This document shows, piece by piece, positions 21,707 through 30,036 of a DNA stretch of 64,000 bases (positions are counted from its first letter, which is position 1; every line of letters starts with the position of its first letter). The notes under the pieces are model-generated. The model was not told where the DNA came from. It ran no database searches and worked only from the letters and a program-made list of their open reading frames with translations. The translations under genes were made by a program, and so were the position numbers. Source of the DNA: JALYQB01 sp035640155 (GTDB taxonomy: Bacteria > Actinomycetota > Actinomycetes > Mycobacteriales > Pseudonocardiaceae); assembly GCA_035640155.1 (NCBI GenBank), contig DASQWR010000223.1, positions 9,037-73,036 on the forward strand. The letters run 5' to 3'.

Positions 21707-22882
21707 TCAGCGCAGCGCCGGGTACGGTGGCAACGCCACCCCGCTCACGTCGAAGCGGTCGCGCAATGCCGCGGCGACTGTTGCGGCATGCTCGGCCAGT
21801 GCGGTGCGTCCGGTCGCGGCCGCGTCCTCGGCGAGGCCCTCCCACCGGTCCACCAGCGCGGGCGCGTACCGGCGAAGATCAGGGGCCGAGAGCACCCGCC
21901 AGGTGCTCAACCAGGTCCACAGCAGCTGCCCGTCGAGCACCAACCCGGCTGAGGCGGCCCGGTCCCCGAGCTCCGGCCACAGCGCGGCCACCTCGGCGTG
22001 CCAGGCCGAGAGCATCGCCTGGGACAGGCGGCGCGGGATGGCGTAGCCCGACCACGAAGACGGCATCGGAGCGCGCAGCTGGGCCGCGTCGAGCAGTGCG
22101 GTTCGGAAGCCGCCGGACTCGAAGTCGATGAACCGCACCGTGCGCCCGACGACCACGGCGTTGTCCGGGCCGAGGTCGGCCGGGCTGTACGCCCGGTAGT
22201 GTCGGCTGGCGAGCAGCTCGGCGGCGCGGCAAGCGTCGGCGCGCATCTCGGCGGGCGTGGCGACGCCCAGCGCAGTACCGAGCAGATCCGGAAGCCTCGT
22301 CACGGCGGTGCGACCCTGCTCCCGGACGGGGTCGGGGGTGCCGTGCTCGCCGAGCCGGCGCAGCAGCGCGGCGAAGTCGGCCTCCCGGCCCGAGGTGGCG
22401 GCGTGCAGGCGGCCCAGGGCGCGTGCCCAGTCCAGCAGCGCCCGCACGGCCTGTGTCGACTCCCCCCGCATCAGCGTGCCGGCCAGGGTGGCAGAGCGCC
22501 CGAGGTCCTCCAGCACCAGCAACCGCCGGCCGGCATCGGAGGCGATCAGGGCGGGTCCGGGTCGGTGATCCGGGTGCAGCGCGGTGAACAGCTGGCAGCT
22601 GGCCGCCTCGCGGGCGAAGGGGTCCCCGCAGTCCTCCGGGACCGCAGCGGTGGTGTGCTTGACCACGAGCGTGCGCGGCAGGGAGAACGGGTTGCGGGCC
22701 ACCCGGACGCGGAGCACCATCGATCGGACGCTGCCGCCGAGGTCCTCCGGGTCGGCGAGTTCTACCTGGGCACCCATCCGGTCGGTGAGCAGACCCTCCG
22801 CCGCCCGCACCGTCTCCCACACATCGGGTCGGCCGGCCGAGCCGTCAGGATGGGGCAGGAGATCCGCGAGGTCGGTGGTCAT
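21707..22882 (-). CDS. Aminoglycoside phosphotransferase-fold kinase
   Basis: Small-molecule kinase fold of unknown substrate. The 391 residues have a kinase N-lobe with the ATP Lys in TLVVKHTTA, VLEDLG as hinge region, and catalytic-loop SPADLGPDNAVVV, where the usual His before the Asp is Pro but Asp and Asn are kept. The metal site reads RFIDFESGG. ATG 22882 is preceded by a short gap after aspS, suggesting co-transcription. Whether it confers any resistance cannot be told; similar genes in this core position are not resistance genes. Confidence 0.8.
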   Translation of the reverse strand: MTTDLADLLPHPDGSAGRPDVWETVRAAEGLLTDRMGAQVELADPEDLGGSVRSMVLRVRVARNPFSLPRTLVVKHTTAAVPEDCGDPFAREAASCQLFTALHPDHRPGPALIASDAGRRLLVLEDLGRSATLAGTLMRGESTQAVRALLDWARALGRLHAATSGREADFAALLRRLGEHGTPDPVREQGRTAVTRLPDLLGTALGVATPAEMRADACRAAELLASRHYRAYSPADLGPDNAVVVGRTVRFIDFESGGFRTALLDAAQLRAPMPSSWSGYAIPRRLSQAMLSAWHAEVAALWPELGDRAASAGLVLDGQLLWTWLSTWRVLSAPDLRRYAPALVDRWEGLAEDAAATGRTALAEHAATVAAALRDRFDVSGVALPPYPALR

Positions 22883-22893
22883 CGCGGCCGAGC

Positions 22894-24675
22894 CTAGCGG
22901 TCCGGGCCGCCGCGGGGGGATCTCAATGGGGTGTCCACGCCAGCCTCGGCACGCTGAGCAGCCGTGATCGGGGCGGGCGCGCCGGTCAGCGGATCGAGGC
23001 CGCCGCCGGACTTCGGGAACGCGATGACGTCGCGCAGCGACGCCGCACCGGCGAGCAGCATGCAGATCCGGTCCCAGCCGAACGCGATGCCGCCATGGGG
23101 CGGAGGGCCGTACTGGAAGGCGTCGAGCAGGAAGCCGAACTTCTCCTGCGCCTCCTGCTCGCCGAGGCCCATCACGGCGAACACCCGCTGCTGCAGGTCG
23201 GCGCGGTGGATCCGGATCGAGCCGCCACCGATCTCGTTGCCGTTGCACACGATGTCGTAGGCGTAGGCCAGCGCCGCCCCTGGGTCCTCCTCGAACCGGT
23301 CGATCCACTCCGGGGTCGGCGAGGTGAAGGCGTGATGCACGGCGGTCCAGCGTCCGGAGCCGACCGCGACGTCGTCGGTCCGGTCCACCGGCTCGAACAG
23401 CGGGGCGTCCACCACCCACACGAATGACCAGGCCGACTCGTCGATGAGCCCGCACCTGCGCCCGATCTCCACCCGGGCCGCGCCGAGCAGCGCCCGCGCG
23501 TCCGAAGGGTGATCGGCGGCGAAGAACACACAGTCACCGGGCTCCGCCCCGGCAACCTTCGCGAGGCCCTCCCGCTCGTGGTCGGCAAGGTTCTTCGCGA
23601 CCGGCCCGCCGAGCGTGCCGTCCGCCCCGACAGTGACGTACGCGAGCCCGCGGGCGCCGCGCTGCTTGGCCCACTCCTGCCAGGCGTCGAACTGCCGCCG
23701 CGGCTGGTCGGCGCCGCCGGGCATCACGACCGCACCCACGTAGGGGGCCTGGAACACCCGGAACGGGGTCTCAGCGAAGAACGAGGTGAGCTCGGTCAGC
23801 TCCAGGTCCACCCGCAGGTCGGGCTTGTCGGTGCCGTAGCGCGCCATCGCGTCGGCGTAGCTGATCCGCAGGATCGGGGTCGGGATCGCGTACCCGGCGA
23901 GCTCGGCCCACAGCGCCACCACGATGCGCTCGCCCAGCGCGATCACGTCGTCCTGGTCGACGAAGCTCATCTCGATGTCGAGCTGGGTGAACTCCGGCTG
24001 GCGGTCGGCGCGGAAGTCCTCGTCCCGGTAGCAGCGGGCGATCTGGTAGTACCGCTCGAGCCCGGCGACCATGAGGAGCTGCTTGAACAGCTGCGGCGAC
24101 TGCGGCAGCGCGTACCAGGACCCGGGCTGCAGCCGGGCGGGCACCAGGAAGTCACGGGCCCCCTCCGGGGTCGACTTCGTCAGGGTCGGGGTCTCCACCT
24201 CGACGAAGTCCTCGTCGTGCAGCACGCTGCGCGCCACCCGGTTGGCCTCGCTGCGCATCCGCATCGCCGCGGCCGGACGGGTGCGGCGCAGGTCGAGGTA
24301 GCGGTGCCGCAGCCGGGTCTCCTCTCCCACCTCGAGGTGCTCGTCCAGCGGGAACGGCAGTGGCGCCGCCTCGCTCAGCACCTCCAACGCGGAGGCGGTG
24401 ACCTCGATGCTGCCCGTCACCAGGTCGGGGTTCTCGTTGCCCGCCGGACGCTGCCCCACTGTGCCGATCACCTGGATGCAGTACTCGGCGCGCAGCCGGT
24501 GTGCGGCCTCGGCCATCTCACCCTCGCGGAACACCACCTGCGCGATCCCCGACGCGTCCCGGAGATCGATGAAGATCACCCCTCCGTGGTCGCGGCGGCG
24601 GGCGACCCACCCGGCGAGGGTGACGGTCTGCCCGGCGTGCTCGGCACGCAGCGAGCCGGCGGAATGGGTGCGCAT
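22894..24675 (-). CDS. aspS: Aspartyl-tRNA synthetase
   Basis: Class II synthetase for tRNA-Asp. The 593 residues contain the N-terminal OB domain ([20 protein letters not shown]), motif 1/2 ([39 protein letters not shown]), the bacterial GAD insertion, and motif 3 in [19 protein letters not shown] 24675 (MRTHSAGSL); the preceding GTG at 24678 is an alternative. In mycobacteria hisS lies upstream of aspS; here that slot is filled by the accessory region. Confidence 0.96.
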   Translation of the reverse strand: MRTHSAGSLRAEHAGQTVTLAGWVARRRDHGGVIFIDLRDASGIAQVVFREGEMAEAAHRLRAEYCIQVIGTVGQRPAGNENPDLVTGSIEVTASALEVLSEAAPLPFPLDEHLEVGEETRLRHRYLDLRRTRPAAAMRMRSEANRVARSVLHDEDFVEVETPTLTKSTPEGARDFLVPARLQPGSWYALPQSPQLFKQLLMVAGLERYYQIARCYRDEDFRADRQPEFTQLDIEMSFVDQDDVIALGERIVVALWAELAGYAIPTPILRISYADAMARYGTDKPDLRVDLELTELTSFFAETPFRVFQAPYVGAVVMPGGADQPRRQFDAWQEWAKQRGARGLAYVTVGADGTLGGPVAKNLADHEREGLAKVAGAEPGDCVFFAADHPSDARALLGAARVEIGRRCGLIDESAWSFVWVVDAPLFEPVDRTDDVAVGSGRWTAVHHAFTSPTPEWIDRFEEDPGAALAYAYDIVCNGNEIGGGSIRIHRADLQQRVFAVMGLGEQEAQEKFGFLLDAFQYGPPPHGGIAFGWDRICMLLAGAASLRDVIAFPKSGGGLDPLTGAPAPITAAQRAEAGVDTPLRSPRGGPDR

Positions 24676-24859
24676 CACGGGCGCGGGCTCCTCGATCTCC
24701 CGATGACGGAACCTCCTGAGGCTAATCGTGTCTCCGGCCGCTTCTCCACCCGCCTTTAGCAGCGTGCGTAGCACAGGAGCTCTGGGGCGGCGGCCGTGAC
24801 CGGGCCGATGGCCAGCGAGGCTCGCGATGTCGCGACTGGTGACGCTACACCCACCTGGG

Positions 24860-24879
24860 TATCACCCAAACCGGTGATA
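24860..24879. promoter_or_regulatory. Inverted repeat upstream of the urt operon
   Basis: TATCACC (24860-24866), 6 bases, GGTGATA (24873-24879) is a perfect 7-bp inverted repeat 118 bases ahead of urtA, of the size expected for a dimeric repressor. A nearby GTAAC hints at a GlnR half site, but a full GlnR box is not there. The rest of 24676-24996 holds only the divergent aspS and urtA promoter region, with no gene visible. Confidence 0.5.
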
Positions 24880-24996
24880 TGTAACACTGCCGACCCAGAC
24901 GTGCAACGTTCCCGTCACACCTCGTTCGTACCGTATGCCCGAGGAAGCCACCGTTAACTGACTTGTCCTGCTGATCCTGGCGCGAAAGGAATCGCT

Positions 24997-26250
24997 ATGG
25001 TCGCATTGCGAACCCGGGCGCGTGTGGTGCGGGCAGCCGCCGTCCTGACGATTGCGGTACTCGTATCGGCCGGCTGCGGTAGTCGGGTGGGGGATTCCGG
25101 GGCGAGTGCGACGTCCTGCGTTGATACCTCCGGTAGCTCAGTGAAAATCGGGTTTTTGAACTCGCTGTCCGGCACCATGGCGATCAGTGAGAAGACTGTG
25201 AACGACTCGTTGATCCTGGCCGCCGAGCAGATCAATGCCGGTGGGGGTGTGCTCGGCAAGAAGTTGGAGATCGTGACCGAAGACGGGGCGTCCGAACCCA
25301 CGATCTTCGCCGAGAAGGCCACCAAGCTGATCAGTTCTGACTGCGTGGCGGCGGTGTTCGGCGGCTGGACGTCGTCATCCCGCAAGGCGATGCTTCCCGT
25401 GTTCGAAGGCGCCAACTCACTGCTGTTCTACCCGGTGCAGTACGAAGGCCTCGAGGCGTCGCCCAACATCTTCTACACCGGGGCGACGACGAACCAGCAG
25501 ATTATTCCTGCCCTCGACTACCTGAAGCAAAAAGGCATCAAATCGCTGTTCCTGGTGGGCTCCGACTACGTCTTCCCACGCACCGCGAACAAGGAGATCA
25601 AGGCGTACGCCAAGGCCAACGGTATCGAGGTGAAGGGCGAGGAATACGCGCCGCTGGGTCACACCGACTTCACGACGATCGTCAACAAGGTGCGCTCGGC
25701 CGGGGCCGGCGCGGTGTTCAACACGCTCAACGGTGACTCGAATGTGGCGTTCTTCAAGGAGTACCGCAACGCTGGTCTGACCGCGGACGCGATGCCGGTG
25801 GTGTCGGTGTCGATCGCCGAGGAGGAGGTCGGCGGCATCGGCGTGGACAACCTGGTGGGCCAGCTGACTGCCTGGAACTACTACCAGACCATCGACTCGC
25901 CGCGGAACAGGGCCTTCGTGCAGGATTTCAAGGCCAAGTACGGCCAGAACCGAGTGACCTCAGATCCGATGGAGGCGGCGTACACGTCACTGTTCCTGTG
26001 GAAGGCGATCGTGGAGAAGGCACAGTCCTTCGAGACGGACGACGTCCGCAACTCGGCAGGCGGGGTGAGCTATGACGCCCCGGAGGGGATCGTGACGGTC
26101 AATGGCGAGAATCACCACATCGCCAAGACGGCACTGATCGGCCGGGTCGGTCCGGACGGGCTGATCTACACCGAATGGAGTTCCGGTGCCCCGGTCGAGC
26201 CGGATCCCTTCCTCAGAACCTACGACTGGGCGAAGGGCCTCACCGGCTGA
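24997..26250 (+). CDS. urtA: Urea ABC transporter, substrate-binding lipoprotein
   Basis: Periplasmic-type binding protein for urea, anchored by lipidation. The 417 residues have a signal with lipobox LVSAGC (Cys near residue 27) and a type I binding fold beginning [20 protein letters not shown], with [30 protein letters not shown] [16 protein letters not shown] and the C-terminal [16 protein letters not shown], all characteristic of UrtA. The Shine-Dalgarno gaaagga lies ahead of the ATG. It is first in urtABCDE. Confidence 0.95.
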   Translation: MVALRTRARVVRAAAVLTIAVLVSAGCGSRVGDSGASATSCVDTSGSSVKIGFLNSLSGTMAISEKTVNDSLILAAEQINAGGGVLGKKLEIVTEDGASEPTIFAEKATKLISSDCVAAVFGGWTSSSRKAMLPVFEGANSLLFYPVQYEGLEASPNIFYTGATTNQQIIPALDYLKQKGIKSLFLVGSDYVFPRTANKEIKAYAKANGIEVKGEEYAPLGHTDFTTIVNKVRSAGAGAVFNTLNGDSNVAFFKEYRNAGLTADAMPVVSVSIAEEEVGGIGVDNLVGQLTAWNYYQTIDSPRNRAFVQDFKAKYGQNRVTSDPMEAAYTSLFLWKAIVEKAQSFETDDVRNSAGGVSYDAPEGIVTVNGENHHIAKTALIGRVGPDGLIYTEWSSGAPVEPDPFLRTYDWAKGLTG

Positions 26251-26262
26251 AAGGACACCGGC

Positions 26263-27147
26263 ATGCAAGCCCTGTTCAACCAGCTGGTGGCCGGCCTCTC
26301 GCTGGGCTCGGTGCTGTTGCTCGCCGCCCTCGGGCTGGCCCTGACGTTCGGTCAGATGGGCGTGATCAACATGGCTCACGGCGAGTTCATGATGGCGGGC
26401 GCCTATACGGCCTTCGTCGCCCAGGGCTTCATCGCCGACGCTGGGATCTCGTTGCTGCTGGCCGTTCCACTCGGCTTCCTGATAGGTGGGTTGATGGGCG
26501 TGATCCTGGAGGCCACCTTGATCCGCCAGATGTACCACCGCCCGTTGGACACCCTCCTGGTGACCTGGGGGGTGGCGCTGATCTTGCAACAGGCGGCCCG
26601 CGATATCTTCGGGGCGCCGAACGTCGAGGTGCGTGCCCCGGGCTGGCTGTCCGGAAGCGTCGACCTCGGCGTCATCCAGTTGCCGGCGGCCCGACTGTTC
26701 ATCCTGGCGCTGGCAGTAGCCGCCGTCGTCGGCCTGTCGCTGCTGCTGAAGGCAACGCCGCTGGGACGCCGGATCCGCGCCGTCGTGCAGAATCGTGACC
26801 TGGCCGAGACGGCCGGCGTCTCCACCAGGAGTACCGACCGGCTCACGTTCTTCATCGGCTCCGGTCTGGCGGGGATCGCCGGTGTGGCGCTCACCCTGCT
26901 CGGCTCCACCGGCCCCACCCTGGGCACCAGCTACATCGTCGACGCTTTCCTGGTCGTGGTGGCGGGCGGCATCGGACAGATCAGGGGCGCGGTAATCGCG
27001 GCTTTCGGGCTCGGTCTGCTGCAGGCCACGTTCGAGTACTCCACCACGGCCAGCATTGCGAAGGTCATGGTATTCGTGGTGATCGTCGTCTTCCTGCAGA
27101 TCCGGCCACAGGGCATCTTCAGCCTCCGGACCAGGAGCCTGGCATGA
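26263..27147 (+). CDS. urtB: Urea ABC transporter permease UrtB
   Basis: LivH-type permease. The 294 residues are membrane helices with the family N-terminus LFNQLVAGLSLGSVLLLAAL and the motif GQMGVINMAHGEFMMAGAY, plus the cytoplasmic EAA-like loop RRIRAVVQNRDLAETAGVST. It starts 12 bases after urtA with gaaagga ahead, and ends overlapping urtC by 4 bases. Confidence 0.94.
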   Translation: MQALFNQLVAGLSLGSVLLLAALGLALTFGQMGVINMAHGEFMMAGAYTAFVAQGFIADAGISLLLAVPLGFLIGGLMGVILEATLIRQMYHRPLDTLLVTWGVALILQQAARDIFGAPNVEVRAPGWLSGSVDLGVIQLPAARLFILALAVAAVVGLSLLLKATPLGRRIRAVVQNRDLAETAGVSTRSTDRLTFFIGSGLAGIAGVALTLLGSTGPTLGTSYIVDAFLVVVAGGIGQIRGAVIAAFGLGLLQATFEYSTTASIAKVMVFVVIVVFLQIRPQGIFSLRTRSLA

Positions 27148-28331
27148 CGGTGCCCGCCGCCAAGCTCGCCGGTCGGCTCCCCGCAAAGCTCACGGCCAAC
27201 AGCGGCGTGCTGCTCGGTTTCGTTCTCGGTGCGTTCATGCTGCTGGTGCTGGCTCCGGCCGTGCTCTCGGACTTCCGGCTGTCCTTGCTCGGCCGGTTCG
27301 TCTGCGTCGCGATCGTGGCAGTAGGGATCGGCCTGGCCTGGGGGCGCGGCGGCATGCTGACGCTCGGGCAGGGCGTGTTCTTCGGACTGGGCGGCTACGT
27401 GATGGCCATGCACCTGAAGTTGGCCGACGCCGGACCGTCCGGGGTGCCGGATTTCATGCGGCTGTACGGTTCGGGTCGGCTTCCCTTCTGGTGGGAACCA
27501 TTCCGCTCCCCCGGCGTGACGTTGCTCGGAGTGGTCCTGATTCCCGCACTGGTGGCTCTCGGGCTCGGTGCCGCGATCTTTCGTCGGCGGGTGCGTGGGG
27601 CGTACTTCGCCATCCTGTCCCAGGCGCTGGCGGTGGCCTTCGCGACCCTGCTGACCGGCCAGGTAGCCACCATCGGCGGGTTCAACGGGCTCAACGGCTT
27701 CCGCTCGTTCTTCGGCTACAATCTCTTCGACCCGGTCAACAAACGGATGCTGTTCTACATCGCTGCGGTCACACTGCTGCTGATGCTGCTGATCGTGTGG
27801 CAGCTCTACCGCTCCCGATACGGGGAGCTGCTGATCGCGGTCCGCGACCAGGAAGAGCGGGTCCGGTTCCTGGGCTACGACCCGGCCAACATCAAGATCG
27901 TGGCCTACGTGCTGGCCGCTGCCATGGCCGGTATTGCGGGCGCGCTGTTCGTGCCCCTCGTCGGAATCATCTCACCGGTCAACGTCGGTGTCGTGGCGTC
28001 AATCTCCTTCGTGATCGGGGTGGCGATCGGCGGTCGGGCCACGCTGTTCGGCCCGGCGCTGGGAGCACTCATGGTGGCCTACGCACAGACGACGCTGTCG
28101 GAGAGCTTCCCTTCGTCCTGGACCTACTTCCAGGGCGCACTGTTCGTGCTGGTGGTGGCCTTCCTGCCGGGTGGGCTGTCGTCGCTGGTTCCGGTGTTGC
28201 GGCGTCGCCGGGCTGATGCCCGCACCCCCAGCACCGAACCGCCCTCGCCCGTGCAGCGCGCCGAGCTCGATGGACCACCGCCGCCGGAGCCGCTGTCCGG
28301 GGTTTCCGCCGAATCGGAGACAAGCCGATGA
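27144..28331 (+). CDS. urtC: Urea ABC transporter permease UrtC
   Basis: LivM-type permease partner of UrtB. The 395 residues include AWGRGGMLTLGQGVFFGLGG, the loop YGELLIAVRDQEERVRFLGYD and the terminal SWTYFQGALFVLVVAFLPGG, matching UrtC. A Pro-rich cytoplasmic tail of about 50 residues (PSTEPPSPVQRAELDGPPPP) follows the last helix. ATG overlaps the urtB stop; the stop overlaps the urtD ATG. Confidence 0.94.
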   Translation: MTVPAAKLAGRLPAKLTANSGVLLGFVLGAFMLLVLAPAVLSDFRLSLLGRFVCVAIVAVGIGLAWGRGGMLTLGQGVFFGLGGYVMAMHLKLADAGPSGVPDFMRLYGSGRLPFWWEPFRSPGVTLLGVVLIPALVALGLGAAIFRRRVRGAYFAILSQALAVAFATLLTGQVATIGGFNGLNGFRSFFGYNLFDPVNKRMLFYIAAVTLLLMLLIVWQLYRSRYGELLIAVRDQEERVRFLGYDPANIKIVAYVLAAAMAGIAGALFVPLVGIISPVNVGVVASISFVIGVAIGGRATLFGPALGALMVAYAQTTLSESFPSSWTYFQGALFVLVVAFLPGGLSSLVPVLRRRRADARTPSTEPPSPVQRAELDGPPPPEPLSGVSAESETSR

Positions 28332-29077
28332 CGATGAACGCTGACTACCTCGAACTGTCCGACGTGCGGGTGGTGTTTGACGGGCTAGTAGCAGTCGACG
28401 GAGTGTCGATGACAGTGCGACAGGGCGACCTGCGGTTCTTGATCGGTCCCAACGGTGCGGGTAAGACCACTCTGGCCGACGCAATAACTGGACTGGCCCC
28501 GGCCACCGGGTCAGCCCGGTTCGGCCGTACCGAACTGATCGGCATGAAGGTGCACCGGATTGCCCGGCTCGGTATTGGACGTACCTTTCAGACTGCCAGC
28601 GTTTTCGAGGAACTGACTGTTCTGCAGAACCTCGACATCGCGGCTGGGGCGGGCCGCAAGCCGCTGTCGTTGCTTCGTCGCCGCTCGTCGGTACCCCCGG
28701 AGGTCGAGGAGGCTATGGACAGCGTCGGCTTGACCGGACTGCGGGACACCCAAGCAGGTGTCCTGGCGCACGGCCAGAAGCAGTGGTTGGAGATCGGCAT
28801 GCTACTGGTGCAGAACGCGCAGGTGCTGTTGCTGGACGAGCCGGTGGCCGGGATGAGTACCGACGAGCGGGTCCAGACCGGTGAGCTGCTGGTCCGGATC
28901 GGCGCCGAGCGCATCGTGATTGTGGTCGAGCACGACATGGACTTCATGCGGTCCTTCGCAGCCTCAGTCACCGTGTTGCATGCCGGAAAGGTGCTGAGCG
29001 AGGGCACGGTCGCCCAGGTACAGGCCGACCCACGTGTCCAGGAGGTCTACCTCGGCCGGGCGGAGGTCGTGCAGTGA
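28328..29077 (+). CDS. urtD: Urea ABC transporter ATPase UrtD
   Basis: LivG-type ATPase. The 249 residues have Walker [15 protein letters not shown] near residue 40, the Q-loop region GRTFQTASVFEELTVLQNL, a degenerate signature LAHGQKQWLEIGM typical of UrtD, Walker B VLLLDEPVAGMS and the H-loop VVEHDMDF. It is coupled on both sides by 4-base overlaps. Confidence 0.94.
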   Translation: MTMNADYLELSDVRVVFDGLVAVDGVSMTVRQGDLRFLIGPNGAGKTTLADAITGLAPATGSARFGRTELIGMKVHRIARLGIGRTFQTASVFEELTVLQNLDIAAGAGRKPLSLLRRRSSVPPEVEEAMDSVGLTGLRDTQAGVLAHGQKQWLEIGMLLVQNAQVLLLDEPVAGMSTDERVQTGELLVRIGAERIVIVVEHDMDFMRSFAASVTVLHAGKVLSEGTVAQVQADPRVQEVYLGRAEVVQ

Positions 29078-29781
29078 CGTTGGGCATGGGAATGGAGATG
29101 ACGGACATCCACGTCGGCTATGGCCGGACCGCCGTGGTGCACGGCGCGAGCGTGGAGGTGCCGCCCGGCGGGGTCGTCGCCGTCTTGGGACACAACGGTG
29201 CCGGCAAGACGACCCTGCTGCGGGCAGCGGTCGGGCTACTGCGCCCCACCTTCGGGCGGATCCTGCTCGATGGCGAGGACATCACCCGGATGCGGCCCAA
29301 CGAGCGGGTCAAGCGCGGCCTGGGCTACGTGCCGCAAGGACAGCAGTGCTTCCCACAACTGACCACCGAGGAGAACCTTGAACTGGTAGCGGACACCCGG
29401 CGAGACGGCAGGAAGCTGATCGCCGAGATGCTCGACCTCTTCCCGGCTCTGGGTGAGCTGCTGTCGCGTCGGGCCGGACTACTCTCCGGCGGCCAGCGCC
29501 AGCAACTTGCCATCGCCCGGGCATTGATCATCCAGCCGCGGATCCTGATTCTGGACGAGCCGACCGAGGGCATCCAGCCGTCCGTCGTGGCGGAGATCGA
29601 GCAGACCATCCTCTCCCTGGTCTCCCGCGGGGGCCTGTCAATCCTGCTGGTCGAACAACACGTCGGTTTCGCCCTGGCGGCCGCCGACCGCTACTACGTC
29701 ATGACAGCGGGCCGGATCACCTCCACCGGCGCCGGAAGTTCCGATGCCCACGACCAGGTCCGCTCAGCCATGACCATCTGA
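29074..29781 (+). CDS. urtE: Urea ABC transporter ATPase UrtE
   Basis: LivF-type ATPase that pairs with UrtD. The 235 residues have Walker A GHNGAGKTTLLRAAVGLL, YVPQGQQCFPQLTTEENL, a canonical LSGGQRQQLAIARAL signature, Walker B LILDEPTEGIQPSV and the H-loop LVEQHVGFAL. GTG start overlaps urtD. The operon ends here: no urease structural or accessory genes follow, so imported urea must be used by enzymes coded elsewhere. A weak hairpin (AGCCC/GGGCT, 29793-29805) follows the stop. Confidence 0.94.
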   Translation: MTLGMGMEMTDIHVGYGRTAVVHGASVEVPPGGVVAVLGHNGAGKTTLLRAAVGLLRPTFGRILLDGEDITRMRPNERVKRGLGYVPQGQQCFPQLTTEENLELVADTRRDGRKLIAEMLDLFPALGELLSRRAGLLSGGQRQQLAIARALIIQPRILILDEPTEGIQPSVVAEIEQTILSLVSRGGLSILLVEQHVGFALAAADRYYVMTAGRITSTGAGSSDAHDQVRSAMTI

Positions 29782-30036
29782 GCCTGGATCCCAGCCCACC
29801 GGGCTCCTGTCATCCGGCTCGTGTTGAGTCGTCGTTGCAGAGCCTCCCATCGCCAGTGCGCGAGGAGCCCTGCCGGGCCCGTTTGATGTCGGCCAGGGTC
29901 CTGCCTGCTCGTCAGGGCGCTCGCCGCAGGTGTTTGTACTTGCGCCACGATCATGTATCTGGAGGACGGCGCCAGTTGGCTTCCCCGTTGACCGGGTGTG
30001 AGTAGCGCCGCCGGCCGTCACACAATGGCGCCGACG

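Noticed and set aside
24841..24900. GlnR box upstream of urtA
   Set aside because: A GTAAC half site is present but the second half (GaAAC at the right spacing) is not, so only the inverted repeat is reported.
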